Below are positions 26,823 through 39,917 of a stretch of 64,000 bases of DNA, piece after piece; within the stretch, counting starts at the first letter, position 1, and each line of letters starts with the position of its first letter. Source of the DNA: Paramecium sonneborni (Eukaryota > Ciliophora > Oligohymenophorea > Peniculida > Parameciidae); assembly GCA_905182985.1 (NCBI GenBank), contig CAJJDN010000044.1, positions 1 through 64,000 on the forward strand, in the 5' to 3' direction. A program made the translations under genes and the position numbers. The notes beneath the pieces are model-generated. The model worked only from the letters and a program-made list of their open reading frames with translations. It was not told the DNA's origin and made no database searches.

Positions 26823-29800
26823 ATCTTTCCAAAATTTGTAAATCCAATAATCAAACCTTCTCTAAAATTTTTAATTGCTCTATTTAATCTATTACTTCTC
26901 TCAGACATATATTTTTTATCTAAAGTCATTTAATCAAGAATCTTCATGATTGTGCCAATAATTGTATTAACTGTTTTATAAACTCCTGTAATTGAAGTGT
27001 GTATCAAAGTTACTGCTCCTGTAAAGAATTTTTCTCCAACTTTGTATCCACTTTTACCTGTTACTAAAGCATAAATAGGTTCATAAAACATATCAATTAC
27101 ACCAGTTCCTAGATTTGAAATTAAAGAAACAGGATTTCCAAATATTTCAAATGATCCTAACAATTTATAGATCTATGTTAAAAATTATCTAAAAACATTT
27201 TATGATAAACATACCCTTTGTAATGTTTAGATATTCTTCCTATAATTTCATTACTTGAACCAAATATATGTTGAGTCTTAAATGCATTTAATCTAATTTT
27301 TGCACTATCAATTGATGCTAATGTTAATCCTAAATCAGCTATTACTCCTATTGAAGATGAATTCATAACATGTCCAGGAGATGATCTAAGTATTATATTT
27401 ATAGTTACTTTAAGGTAAAACATATATCTATAGGTTCTAACATTAAATTCTTTAGATAAATCTTACTTATACTATGTTATTTTATTTTCTTTAATTATTC
27501 TTCTTATTTCTTTTATAAAGATCCTAATCCAAATTAACTATTGCTTTGCTATTAAACATCACTATAATTACTATCCCAAATTATTGCTGCTATCAAATTA
27601 TAATACTGTATTATTTAATCCAAGATTTAATGGTCTAGTCTAATTTCCAATGTATCAGTAAACATTTGTAATGTATGAATATATGATATCTTAAATTTTG
27701 ACTAATTTTATTATTGATCATTAATTTAAACTTAGTTTGCTTGAACATTTGATTCATTTTTAACATTAACTCTACTTGCATTATTTAAAATAGCATTTGG
27801 TTTTTTAATATAAGATTAATCTTTTCTATAAGTGGTCAATACAAAAAATGGTTATTGATTTCCAAATATCTTTTTTTTATTAGGAGCCAATAAGACAGGG
27901 AATTATGAATTTATTATTTAATTATTGATTATAATTAAATCTATTGATAAATTTATATGTTCTTTTATTTATTTAATTTATGGTTTTTCTTTTTCTGGTA
28001 AAAAATTTATATTATCATCTTCATCTTGATTTGATCTTAATTATATATCCTTCTAAATCTCTTCTATCAAAATATATTCTGCTTAAATGTTTTTAAAACA
28101 AATTTACAAAATTTCTTTTGGAGTTTCATCAATAATAGAAATACTTACACAATTGCTTAATGATATTTTATAACAAGTGAATTATTAACGTTATGAATCA
28201 TCATCTTTTTCTGGTTAAATTTCTAATCCTTCCTTTTAAGGATCTGCTCTATCATTTGATTTGTTTTAATAAAATGTGACTACTTTAGTTTAATTAGAAG
28301 GTTCAATTTTTAACTCTACCATTTCAGGTTTATCAATTAAAATAGCTCTCCATAAATATTCTACCCATTAATTTGCTTCATCAACAGTTTTAGTTTAAAA
28401 ATGTAAATTTTTAGATAACATTTTTTCAGGGTTAATTTTTAGAACAAATTCATTATCTTTACTCTCATCTACCTTTGCTCCCTATAAATAATATGATTCA
28501 TGTTAATTCCTGTCCTGATTATATACATTAAATTTTTATTTCAAAACATTTAGTGTGCAATAATATTCTTTAGGTTTATCCAAATCTTTAATAAAAATAT
28601 TTCCTTATTTATAAAGATATTTTTTATTTACTAACTTTTTTCTCTTTTATGATTAACCTGGTAAAGTAAGTGGTTAGAAATTTTAAATTTTATCAATTTC
28701 ATATTTTTCTGTTTAACCTTCAATTTCAACTTCTAAAACATGTTCTTTATCATCAATCCAATGATCCCAAGTAAATGCTACTCTTTCTCCAGGTTATAAA
28801 TAAGTAACTTCATTTCCCCCTGCAGAAAATTATATTAATTCTTAATCTTAAGAATCCACTGGATCTTGAGAACCAATAGGATTAGATGCAATTACTTAAT
28901 GAATACCTCTATTAATTTCATTATTTTAAATCATTGGATTCGCCTAATTTAATTTATATTTTTAAGCCTAACTAGATGGTTATTATTTATAGGTAATTTC
29001 ATATTTTGTTAGATTTTCTATGTAATATGGTGGTATTATAGGATCTTCTGATATAAATCTAATTAAAAGAATTAAATCATCCATCAAAGTAATATTGACT
29101 TTCTATAAAACATAAAGTTATTAGTAATCATTATTATTATTATTTATAATAGATTTAATTCTAGGAATTTTTAAAGAGATTTCCTAAACTTAAAGTTTAA
29201 AATATCCACTCCAACCTGATATTAAACCAGTAGATTCTTAATAAAAAGAAATCATCGCTAAAGCAGGTTTCTTTATGTTTGACCAACTAAAATATTTCCA
29301 ATCTCCTGGTTTTAATCTTGATAAATTATTATCTCTATATTCTGTATCTACTTAAGCCATAGCTATATTATATTATGTTTCATTATGAACTATAAACCTA
29401 GGAGTTATTGTAATTAATTTGCTTCTATGAAATGATCCAGGACCACTAGTTATTGCCATACCAAATTCAAATTTTCCTTTGGCATCTGCACTAGTTCTCT
29501 TTTTACCATTATTTAATTACAATTACTCATGATCTTTCTTTAATATGTCAGTTCTTCCTATTATTTCTAAAACATTACTATTTTATAAACTAACTGGATT
29601 GCTCCATTTTGAAATTTCTTATACTTATTGCTAATCATTTATTTATCCTATAGCAACTTAAATTTTATTCATATTAGTGCTTGTAGCAAATTAATGTAAA
29701 TTATGATATTAAGAATGTTACTCAATTTCTTTCTTTTATTTATTTTTCTAAAATGCTTTACTAAAGTTTTAATAATAAATCATATCATCTGAAAGAATAT

Positions 29801-32800
29801 CCTAAGTCAAACCATATTCTCTATATATCAATAGTTTATTTGTTTCATTAAATATTAAATATGGACAATATAACACTAATTCTCTTGATTTAGTTGATCT
29901 TTTTTTTATTAATACAGTCAAATATTAATCATTGCCTTTTTATTATTTAAATTTTATTTAAAATTTATTCTCTTCTCCTAATCCAAACCCTCTATTAAAT
30001 ATTTTAAAAGGTTTAGTTCTAAATGAATCTTCACTTTAAACATCAACTCCTTAAGATCCATTTTAATTTTCAATCGAATATTAAACCTCAATATCATCAT
30101 GATAATCTAAGTTTTCACAATAAAAATGTTAATCTGGTTAAACTGGAAAACATTGTAATTATTTTTCAGATTATTATTTATTTGAGGAAAAGACTCCATA
30201 ATGTATATTAATGTCTCTAACAGTGGCATTTGTAAATTTAAAAATAGGATAACAAATCAAATAAGTTTCATAACAAACATCATTATTATCTTCACTTTAT
30301 TTTTACTCACCTATTTCATTAAAATTTATCATAGCTTTTCTTTAATTAGTAATCTAATTTTTTATTTTCACACAATTAATAACAAAGTAAAAGTTGTTTC
30401 TTTTGATATTGCTTTTCATTGAAGTTATAATGTGATCATATTTATAGTTTAATGGATCATGAATTTATTTAAACTCTGATTTAATTACTGGATTTGATTT
30501 TCCTTAAGAAGTAACAATTTAAGTTGCTTACTCTAAAACTTCAACAATTGAATTATCTTTATCAACTTCAAATTCTCCTAAAGATTATTAATCACATAAT
30601 AATGTATCTAATTAATAATACTTTCTTTCTAATTATTCATCTTATTAACGATTTTATATTTTCTCAGGAGTAAATCTAACTTCGGTTTTATTTTCCAAAA
30701 ACTCTAATGGAACAATATATATTTATTTAGGTTCTAATTTAACTGAAGTTGTTTCTTTCATTTAACCATTTACTTAAAAACCTAATTCAATTGAAGTACT
30801 TAAGTAATTATATATTTTCACAGTACTTTGTATTTAAATTTCTTTAGAACCATTCTAAGGATTGATATTAACATTGACTTGTATATAAATATTTCTCTCT
30901 TCATTTATCTTCTTTGTGTCAGCTAAGAAAACTCCTGTAATTTTATCGATATTTGTTTTAAATGCATCAAAAGTTCCTTTTTTATTACTATGGAGATCTT
31001 ATTACTCATTTTTGTGTTATCTAATTAAAGGATAGAATTTCTTGCCAACAAAATCAAAGTTTACATACTTAATAGTTTTATAATTACTAATATTCTTTAA
31101 TCTAAATTAACTTTTACTTTTATTATTATATTAAGATTAATTTATATTAGACAATTAATTTTAAGATATTATTTGAGTCTATTGCATAAACTATTTTTAT
31201 GAAATACTTTTATTTTGAATATCTAAAGTTGTTCTTCTCATGTTATTATTATGTACATTTTCAACTATTTTAATTTCATCTTCTTCATCATCTCTTTCTT
31301 TATAATTATTTGGTTTCAAAACCACTAAATTTAATAACATTTATTATTAATCTGATTTGTGTTTTTTAAAATTATTTGCCCATAATTCTTTTTAAGTATT
31401 ATATGTACATTCTTAATCTTCAAATATAGTTCTTATATGTTGATCCTTCTTTATATCTCTTATTTCTAATGCATATCCGCATCTATTAAATATTTTGTAT
31501 GGTTCTTCATCTTCCATTTTTTTATTATAAATCTTCAAAGCTTCCATTGCTACTTCTACTAAAGCTGGTGTGATATTTATATTTAATGAATTAGTATGAT
31601 CTTTAAGATAATAAGGCACTTCTTCTCCTTTTAATTCCTTCTCGATATGATTTGCTATTGTTATTTTATTTGAATCTCTATCTATGGCTCTGTTTTCAGG
31701 TGGTTTTTCTATTTATGATATTGTTGTAACAGTAAATTTCCAAGGTTCAAGAAAAGGCTCAAAATCCATTTTCCTTTTATTAAAATAGTCTAATGAAATA
31801 CAAGCCAATAAATTTAATTATTTTTTTTTGTTATCTTGAAAATCAGACATTCTCAATTTTTATAATTCAAATTATGCAGCTTTAACTCCATCTTTATTCT
31901 TTAATATTTAAATTTTTAACATTTCAATACTAATTTTCTTTGTATTAATGCAATCATCAATAAAAGGATCTTGTGGTTATGGTTTTCTTACAAATTAATA
32001 TTTATCTTCAGGAGATTTCCTGGCAGAAAATATATTTATAATTTGTTATAATTCAGCTATATCTCTTATTGAAAGACTGAAATTATTTTTTAATCTTGTA
32101 GAATTAATTAAACTTATTTCCCATTCATTTTTAGATTAAAAATTAATATTTTTATTCTTATTCTTATTCTTAAATTCATAATCTGTATAATATTCTTTAA
32201 CTTAAATACCTTCTTCTGTAATCATTTCTTAATTAGCATTTCTATAAAAATCAACAGAATATTTCATTTTTATACAAACTTTAAAAGGTTCTAGTAAACT
32301 TCTTAAAGCAGGATGAGGTGATCTTTCAAATGACTTTTTTGATTATTCATCCTATTTAAGATTTATAATGTGATTTGTCTAAAATATATATAATTTCTTT
32401 AAAATTGCTTCAATATTTTTTTCACAACTTCCAGGTCCAAACCAACTATCACCTAACCAAGTTTAAGAGTAATTACAATCTAAAAGAATTCCTATAGATT
32501 TCGATTTTTCAAAAGTTTCTTTTTCTAAATCGCCTAAAACAATTGCCCAAACATTTACAACATTTATTTCCATTACCATAGGTGGATAATTATTGAAATG
32601 AGGATTTCTTTAATAAGGCTATTTGTCACTTCCATTATATGGTTATCTAAAGAATTAAACAACTTCTACTAGAAAATCAATCAATAAAATTATATTTTTA
32701 TTTTCAAGTTTAATTTTTATAAGTTTTTCTCCATCTGGTTTAGTTTTCATAATAAAATATAAATCTTATTTTTATTAATCTTCTTTTTATTATTTTTATG

Positions 32801-35800
32801 GTCTTGATTAAAAATTTAGTTTTTGATAGTTAATATCATGATTATCATCGTTAAAGTAATAATAATAATCATCCTTACCATCAGAATTATTATTATTTTC
32901 AATAGTAATTGGTAAAACTTGCTTTTCTCTGAAATTTATCCATCTTCTTTTTTACATAGGTTCTGGATTATATTCAAGCAATTAATCTAATTTAGCTTAT
33001 ATTTGCTATAGATTTTCTTTTTCATTTTATACATTTTCTTGAGAACTTTTATTCCCACTTTTTGATCCATTTCCCCCTCCCTTATCTTATTATTTTCTAC
33101 AACAAAGTGTAAAAAAATTGACAAACCTTTACCATTTAGTTAAGTTTTTATTCTTCCTGCTTTATGTTGATGATTTTTACTATTATAATTCTTAATCTAT
33201 TTATATATCTTTTAAATCCAATGCTGCCTTAGGTACCTATTATTCTATAATATTTGATTATTTTTTTTCTTTTTCTTTATCACTTTATATAGGATCGACT
33301 TATTCAATTTCAAGTTCATCATTACAATTAACTTATACTTTATTGAAATCTTCTTATTTTTCACCAGACATAGATTAATCTTCATCTCCTTTAAATTAAT
33401 CTCCAATAAGTGAAAATAGAATTTCCTTTGAATGTTTCATAGTTGATGATTTCCTAAAATCTGAAAGTGTTAATTATTGAACACTAAGTTTCATAAATTT
33501 ACCTCCATTTTCTCTCATCATAAATTAATAATTTAAAGTTTCTAATTTAGCAATAGCTATAGATGCAGGATTCTTATATAATAGATTATTAACCAATTAA
33601 TCTTGAGGTATTCTTTTTAAATCATAATGTTTTCTACATTCATCTCTATTTCCTTTAAAGAATTTAGCAATAGCTTTATTTATATTGATATCTAAAACCA
33701 TCCAAATATTCTCATTTGATTCATTATAGTCATATTTACCTACAATAGTTTAAGGTTATTCTCCTAAATTATCCATAAAGAATTTGCAAATAGTACAATA
33801 ATCAGGATCATATGCATAAATATTTAATTTTTAAATGTCAATAGTAACTAAATGATATTGTTAATAATATACTTCTCATGGGTTTTACATCTTAAAAACA
33901 AAATAATTTATCTGGTGTCTCATCACAAAAATCTATAAATAATTATAAAGACACTTTATCTTCTGGAGCTTTAACAAATAAATCATTAACATCTGTACCA
34001 GGAGAACAACGTATTTCCAATCCCCAGACATATACAATTTATCTAATCCTCTAATCTAAGTTTTCTTCTTCTTATTATGATTAATTATATATATCTTCAA
34101 ATATCTCCTCTCCTATAGTTGGTTCTTTAGAATTTTTAACTTCTACAAAATTCTCAGAAATGTTTTATTATTCTTCTATTTCATCATCAAATTATCCTGT
34201 TTTAATTAAGTTGTCATACTTCTATCCCCATATACCACTGAACCAATAACCAACCTTTTTAAATTAGATATACAATGCCTCATTTGATAAGGAACTTCTA
34301 TAACCTATTCCCAATGAATCCAAAGCAACCAATGAAAATCTAAATCCAAATTCCGAATCTACTTAAACTTCTTTTGGTAATGTTGTATAACTTTAATTTT
34401 ATATTTCAGTTTCCTTTAATAGATAATTTCTGTCTTCCTTTGTCAATGTACTTGAAAATGATTTTATAAGCACCTTTCTTAAATAATACTAAATCTCATT
34501 GGTATTCCTTTTTAAAAATACAATCTTTGCTCTCTATATTCTAACTCCACAATAAGTAGCGTATTTCCTTATTCTTATTAAATCTGGATTATTGCATATC
34601 TAAATCTAACATTATATTTCATTTCCATTCTAATCATCATAATCTTCTAACATTGTTCTATGTATTCCACTTATCTTAGCTGTATCAAAAAGTTTAACTT
34701 ATTGCATCTTAATATTTACATTTTTAAATAATTAACTACTAGATATTTATGTCTCTATGAATTTCATTTTCATTAAATAAACCACTTAATCATTGTAATT
34801 TAACATCAGAACTATCTAATTTATTTATAATTCTATTCTACTTGTTTCTTAAAATAAATCACTTGTTATTGTAGTCTATGTTTATGTTTCAGACTATTAT
34901 TTTTAATCAACTTCATTAAAATCTGGCCAAAATCCATTTTCTCTCATCCATTTCGTAAATTATTATTATTTAATCTCAGCTGCCAAATTTCCTATATCAA
35001 ATATTAATCTCATTTATGTAATTATATCTGGATCTAAAATCAGATTCAATTATTTTAAATTTACAACTACTCTAGATCTCTATGAATCACTTGTTTATAA
35101 AAAATAAACATCTGGACCTAAATCATCTTAAACCTTTATAAAAGTTAACAATAATCGATGTTATTCTTTACATTTTTAACATTACTTATCCATAAAGAAT
35201 TCCTTTATGTAAAGTTCACTTTCAAATTCCTCTTCATAATTATTATCTAAAAATGAATGTTTTGGAGAAGTTATGTCAAATTGACCTTTCTTCTAAGAAA
35301 ATATAGTTTAAGGTATTTCAGCTTCTTATAATTCATCAGCAGGAATTTCATAAATTTTCTTATTTCTTTCATCATCTTCATTTTATTATTAGGGTTAATG
35401 AATCATATCATTAGAATTCTTTATGTTTAATTTGATTTCATTTTATTTTGAATTTACTACCTATTGTATTTCTGATTATTAATTCATCACTCTTTCTAAA
35501 TCTTCACCAAAACTTGATTTTCTTTATTCTTTTTCAGAATCTGAATGTTTTAATAATTATTTAGCCAATACCTTTAAAGGATCATCCAATTTATAAGAAT
35601 GACAATTTATATTTTATAAAGCTAATTCTTGTATTGCTAAATGCTGAATACTATCATAAAATTTCACCTCCTTTAAATAGCTTAAATTTAAATAGTAAAA
35701 TGAAAACAAACGATTCTCATGACAACTAACTTTCCCAAATTTTTCTAAAAATTCTTATGTATTTACTGTTACTGATAATTAAAGACCTTCCATATCAATC

Positions 35801-38593
35801 TGCAAAGAACTTATCATATATTCTCTCAATTATTATTAACAATCTTCATTTATATATTATTACTATTATTTATGTTCTTATTTTTAAACCTTACTCTCAA
35901 TTACATCATAAAAATCATAACCTTTTGCTTACCAAATTGATACTAATTATAAAATTAAATATAAATGCTTTGTTGATAGTTTAAAATCCAAAAATGGTAA
36001 TTAAATTGTAATCATTGATGTTTTTGGATATATTTTTTTTTTAAATATCATTTTACTTTTACTCTTTGCTTTATTTGATTCTAATGTAATCATCTTTTAA
36101 GATTATTCCATTCTTATTTTTATTGGAAGTGTTTCTATAATTGTTTCTATTCCAGGATCACCATTTTATTATTCATTTTTCCTTAATTTACGATATTATA
36201 TTTTAAAAATATTTTCCTTATTTTCCCAATCATAATCTTAAACAAAAGCTAATCTAAGACAATCCACTGAAAAATAAACAGGTTTTAAATTTTAATTTTC
36301 CTCTTAATTTTGACTTTATTAAGCTACTCTATTTACTGTTTACCTAGTTTTTAAATCCTTTAAATATTAACTAACTTATCCATTTGAATTTTCCGCAGGA
36401 TATATATTAACTACACTATTCTCATGTTCTCTTTTAAATATTTTTATTTATTTCAAATGTATTAATAACATTTATGTCTTTATCTAATATTAAAGTGGTA
36501 AGTAAATATTTATTCTTCTTATTGAAAAAGAAACATTAGTATTAGATTAAACTCTTTTTGTTAATATTAAAAAATTGTCAAAATACTTTGAATGTTCTTC
36601 TGTATCCTTCTAAACAGTAGATTTATCAAAAAATATTAAATTTTGTAATGAAATTAATCTTTCATAAAGTGGTTTACAAAGTGTAATACTTAATGGACCC
36701 ACCTAAATATCTAAATAAACTTATATTGTCTTCTCTAAAGGATCTAAATCAAGGATTTTCTTTTATCTTTCCAATTATTCTGAACTCATTAATACTTTAA
36801 TTCCTTCTGATATTTCAACTATTTTCAAATAATGACTATTAAATTTATTAGTATCTAATAAAATCAATTTTTAAATTTATGCTTTTACCAATTATTTAAA
36901 TTAACCCTATTTTACTAATTCTAATTTCGTTTCTGTTATTTCTAAATTTATTAAAATTTTTTCCTTCAATAATTCATCTAATTTCCAATCTTCTTATTTA
37001 TTAATTTCAGATGATTTGACTGTTACTTTAGTTATTTTTTATAAAAAATTATTTTTTATATGATCTAATACTTTTGTCTAAAGAGACTTTTTTTAATTCA
37101 ATTCTTATTTAAATATATTAACTTATTAATGTAGATTTCTTAATTATTGTAAAATTTGATTTTCTTAAATTAATAGATTTATTTTTTTGACATCTAAAAT
37201 AATAGAAATTCTAGTATTGCTTTCCTTTTCTTTCATAAAAGATAAATATGTATCAATCACATTTCTACTAAATTTTAGATTACTAGCATGTTCCATATTA
37301 AAATCAGTTTAAAATCTCTTAAACCAGCCTTGAGCTTCTTTTTAACTGTTTTGATCTTTGGGATTATTAGATCTCAAAATATTTCTCATCTCAAGAATTT
37401 TGTCAATTGCAATACTTCTTAAAATTAAAATTTAAGAAACAGTATTTTTTTATTCAAAATCTCCCATAAGTTTATTGTCTCTCTTTGCATCATGCTATTT
37501 TAGCATTTTTTTTGTATATAATTCAATATATTATTAGACTTTAAAATAATTAGTTATTCCCTATTTTCTAACTTTTGTTCTAATATATTCTTTTTCAATA
37601 ATTCTTCTAATTATGTAAATCCACCAATTTTTTGCAGTTTTTCCATATTTTGGTTTTTCTTTGGGTCTATCATTACGATGATTAGCTATATCTTGCATTG
37701 CTCTTAATAATAATCGAATTTGTCTTTGTTTTAAATATATAAGAACATCAGAAATTGTTGCTATTTTTAATTCTATTTCTAATTGTTCAGAAAAAACTAA
37801 ACTGAATTCTATTTTAAGAGCAAGTTTCTTAAGAATATGTACTGCTTTTTTTTCTTCTTACTTTGATTAATTTTAATCTGGAATGAAGGATTCTGGTTAT
37901 AATTAAGAAGGAAGAACATTATCAAATACTTCAAATAATAAAAAGATATTATCTGCAACAATCTTTTTTCGAATTTCATCTTTCTTTGGTTTAATATCAT
38001 CTTAATTGATTAATAAACTTTAAAACCCAAATCCAAATTTTACAATTTCATAATTATTGATTTGATAAATGAATACAATGTCTAGATTATTGATTTTGAG
38101 AACAAACTTTTCAAATATTTTAATAGCAAAATCTGCAAAAAAGTTATTTCCTGATTAACCATTTGAAAATGCATCTTCTTTTTAAACAGTTTCATCAAAT
38201 TTAGCTAATATTTCTCGTTTTAGTTTTTCTAGATGTTCTTTGTATTATTCTTTATTAAAATCACTCATTTCAATTTTATTAGATAGAACAATTTTTGCAT
38301 TAGTAATCTCTACACTAATTTCTTTTGTTTTCAAGTTGTTCCATGGAATAATTAATTTAACCTCACCAAAAGATGAATCAATAACCTCTATATCAATACC
38401 AAATTGCATCAATACATCATTTCTCAACTCTAATTATTTCAAACAAATTTCTCCATCTAAAATTTAAACATCGATATTTTGAGATTCAAAATTTTTAATA
38501 TATGGTTTGAGGAACTAATAAAATTGAATTTATTATTATTACCTTCGATAAAAGTAGAGATGAAAACCATTTCACAGGCTTAAAACTAAACAT
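26115..38593 (-). CDS. VPS13: Giant VPS13-family bridge-like lipid transfer protein
   Basis: VPS13 proteins are rod-shaped channels that move lipids between organelles at contact sites. The start ATG 38593-38591 (MFSFKPVKWFSSLL) is followed by a 28-nt intron (38515-38542) and a chorein-N domain with LDGEICLKQLELRND and LIIPWNNLKTKEISVEI. About 12.5 kb of minus-strand frame continues, including a middle section with WDHWIDDKEHVLEVEIEG in the VAB-like part (near 28750). The conserved C-terminus has DSAKIRLNAF, FGNPVSLISNLGTG, FYEPIYALVTGKSGYKVG and a PH-like tail after a 26-nt intron (26379-26404). The stop is TGA 26117-26115, giving roughly 4,000 aa. Internal introns were only partly traced. 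Confidence 0.9.
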
Positions 38594-38788
38594 TTTAATT
38601 ATTTTATTAAAGCATAAGTTTATTATATAATCTTATACGATAGCATTCTATTTATAAATACAAGATATTGTTTAAATAAAAAGATTTCAATTGAATGAAA
38701 CAAAAATAAAGTTAAAACAAAAGTTGATAATTTGTAAACAATTTAAACCTAATTAATAATAATTTGTATAATATTATTAGCATAGCTA

Positions 38789-39875
38789 ATGTTTGATTAG
38801 TATCTGATTGATAAATTATTACGCTGTTCTATTTGTTGTTAATAATTTAGATAGCCAGTTACTTTAACATGTGGACATACGTATTGTTTTGATTGTATGT
38901 ATAAATCATTATGTACAACGCCACGATGTCCATTATGCAGGTTTTTAAATTATTGTACAAATTAGATCTTACATTTAAACATCTCCTAATATATTAAAAG
39001 TAAACATTATTATTCATACAATAATAAGAAGTTAAAATAGATGTCCAGAATAAGAAGAATTAAAATAATAAATAATTGATTCAGCCAATCATATTCTTCT
39101 TAAAACTAAAGGAGATCTATTTCCTTATTCATTTTTGAAACTCTAAATTCTCAAAATTCCTGATAGCAATCTAACTTGTGATGATTATTTTGATTGTTTT
39201 AACAATGCAGAAGTTTTTGTTTAAAATGAACTTTAGAAAGCCTAATTTAAGGCAAGAATAGATAGGGTTTCAATTATGAATAATAATATTTTCATATATG
39301 CATTTATATAAGAAAAAGTGTTAAGTTTAAATACAACTCTTTAAGGATTTATTATTGATAGCACTGATTAATTTGGAAATAAAGAGAAAAAGGAAATAAT
39401 CCTTCCTGTATGTTAAGGTAAAATAGAAGTTTAAAATGAATTGATATCTGAGGATGATTTAATTGAGATGAATGAAATAAGACATAGAATTAAAATTACA
39501 ATAGAAAAGATATTTAATAAACATTATAATTTGGATTCTATAGAATAAGAAGTTTATTAAAAATTACACCAATGTTGGTATAAATTCCTTATAATTTAAG
39601 GTTATTTGAGTATTTATAAGAATCTGATCCAGATAATTTAATGAAATTGTCTTATTGTTTACCATCTATGTTATAGATTAAAAATCATTAAAAACATCAA
39701 ATAATATCTGAACCTGTTTTAAAAAGGCTAAAATTGGCAGAATAAAGTCTAAATAAATTAGCTCCATTTAGACATGGCGGTATGATATTTGAAGTACCAA
39801 ATGATCATCCAAAGCCTCCATTTACTTAATTAATAGTAGTCATCATTTTTATTATTCTTTATTTTATATTTATTA

Positions 39876-39880
<5 letters not shown>
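38789..39880 (+). CDS. RING-finger protein, putative E3 ubiquitin ligase
   Basis: The start at 38789 (MFDQYLIDKLLRCSICC) leads into a C3HC4 RING: CSICCQQF, then LTCGHTYCFDC, then CPLC, where a 25-nt intron (38941-38965) splits the finger's end. A region of about 250 residues follows (KTKGDLFPYSFLKLQILK..., LIEMNEIRHRIKITIEKI), with a second 23-nt intron near 39575. The closing segment before TGA 39878-39880 is hydrophobic. The arrangement recalls RING proteins with a LON-like N-terminal domain, but the LON similarity is too weak to claim. An intron near 39830 could alter the final residues. Confidence 0.78.

Positions 39881-39882
<2 letters not shown>

Positions 39883-39912
<30 letters not shown>
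39883..39912. repeat. TA dinucleotide microsatellite between convergent genes
   Basis: A run of alternating T and A fills almost the whole 37 bp between the RING gene stop and the next, convergent stop. It is likely length-variable. Confidence 0.8.
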
Positions 39913-39916
<4 letters not shown>

Positions 39917-39917
39917 A

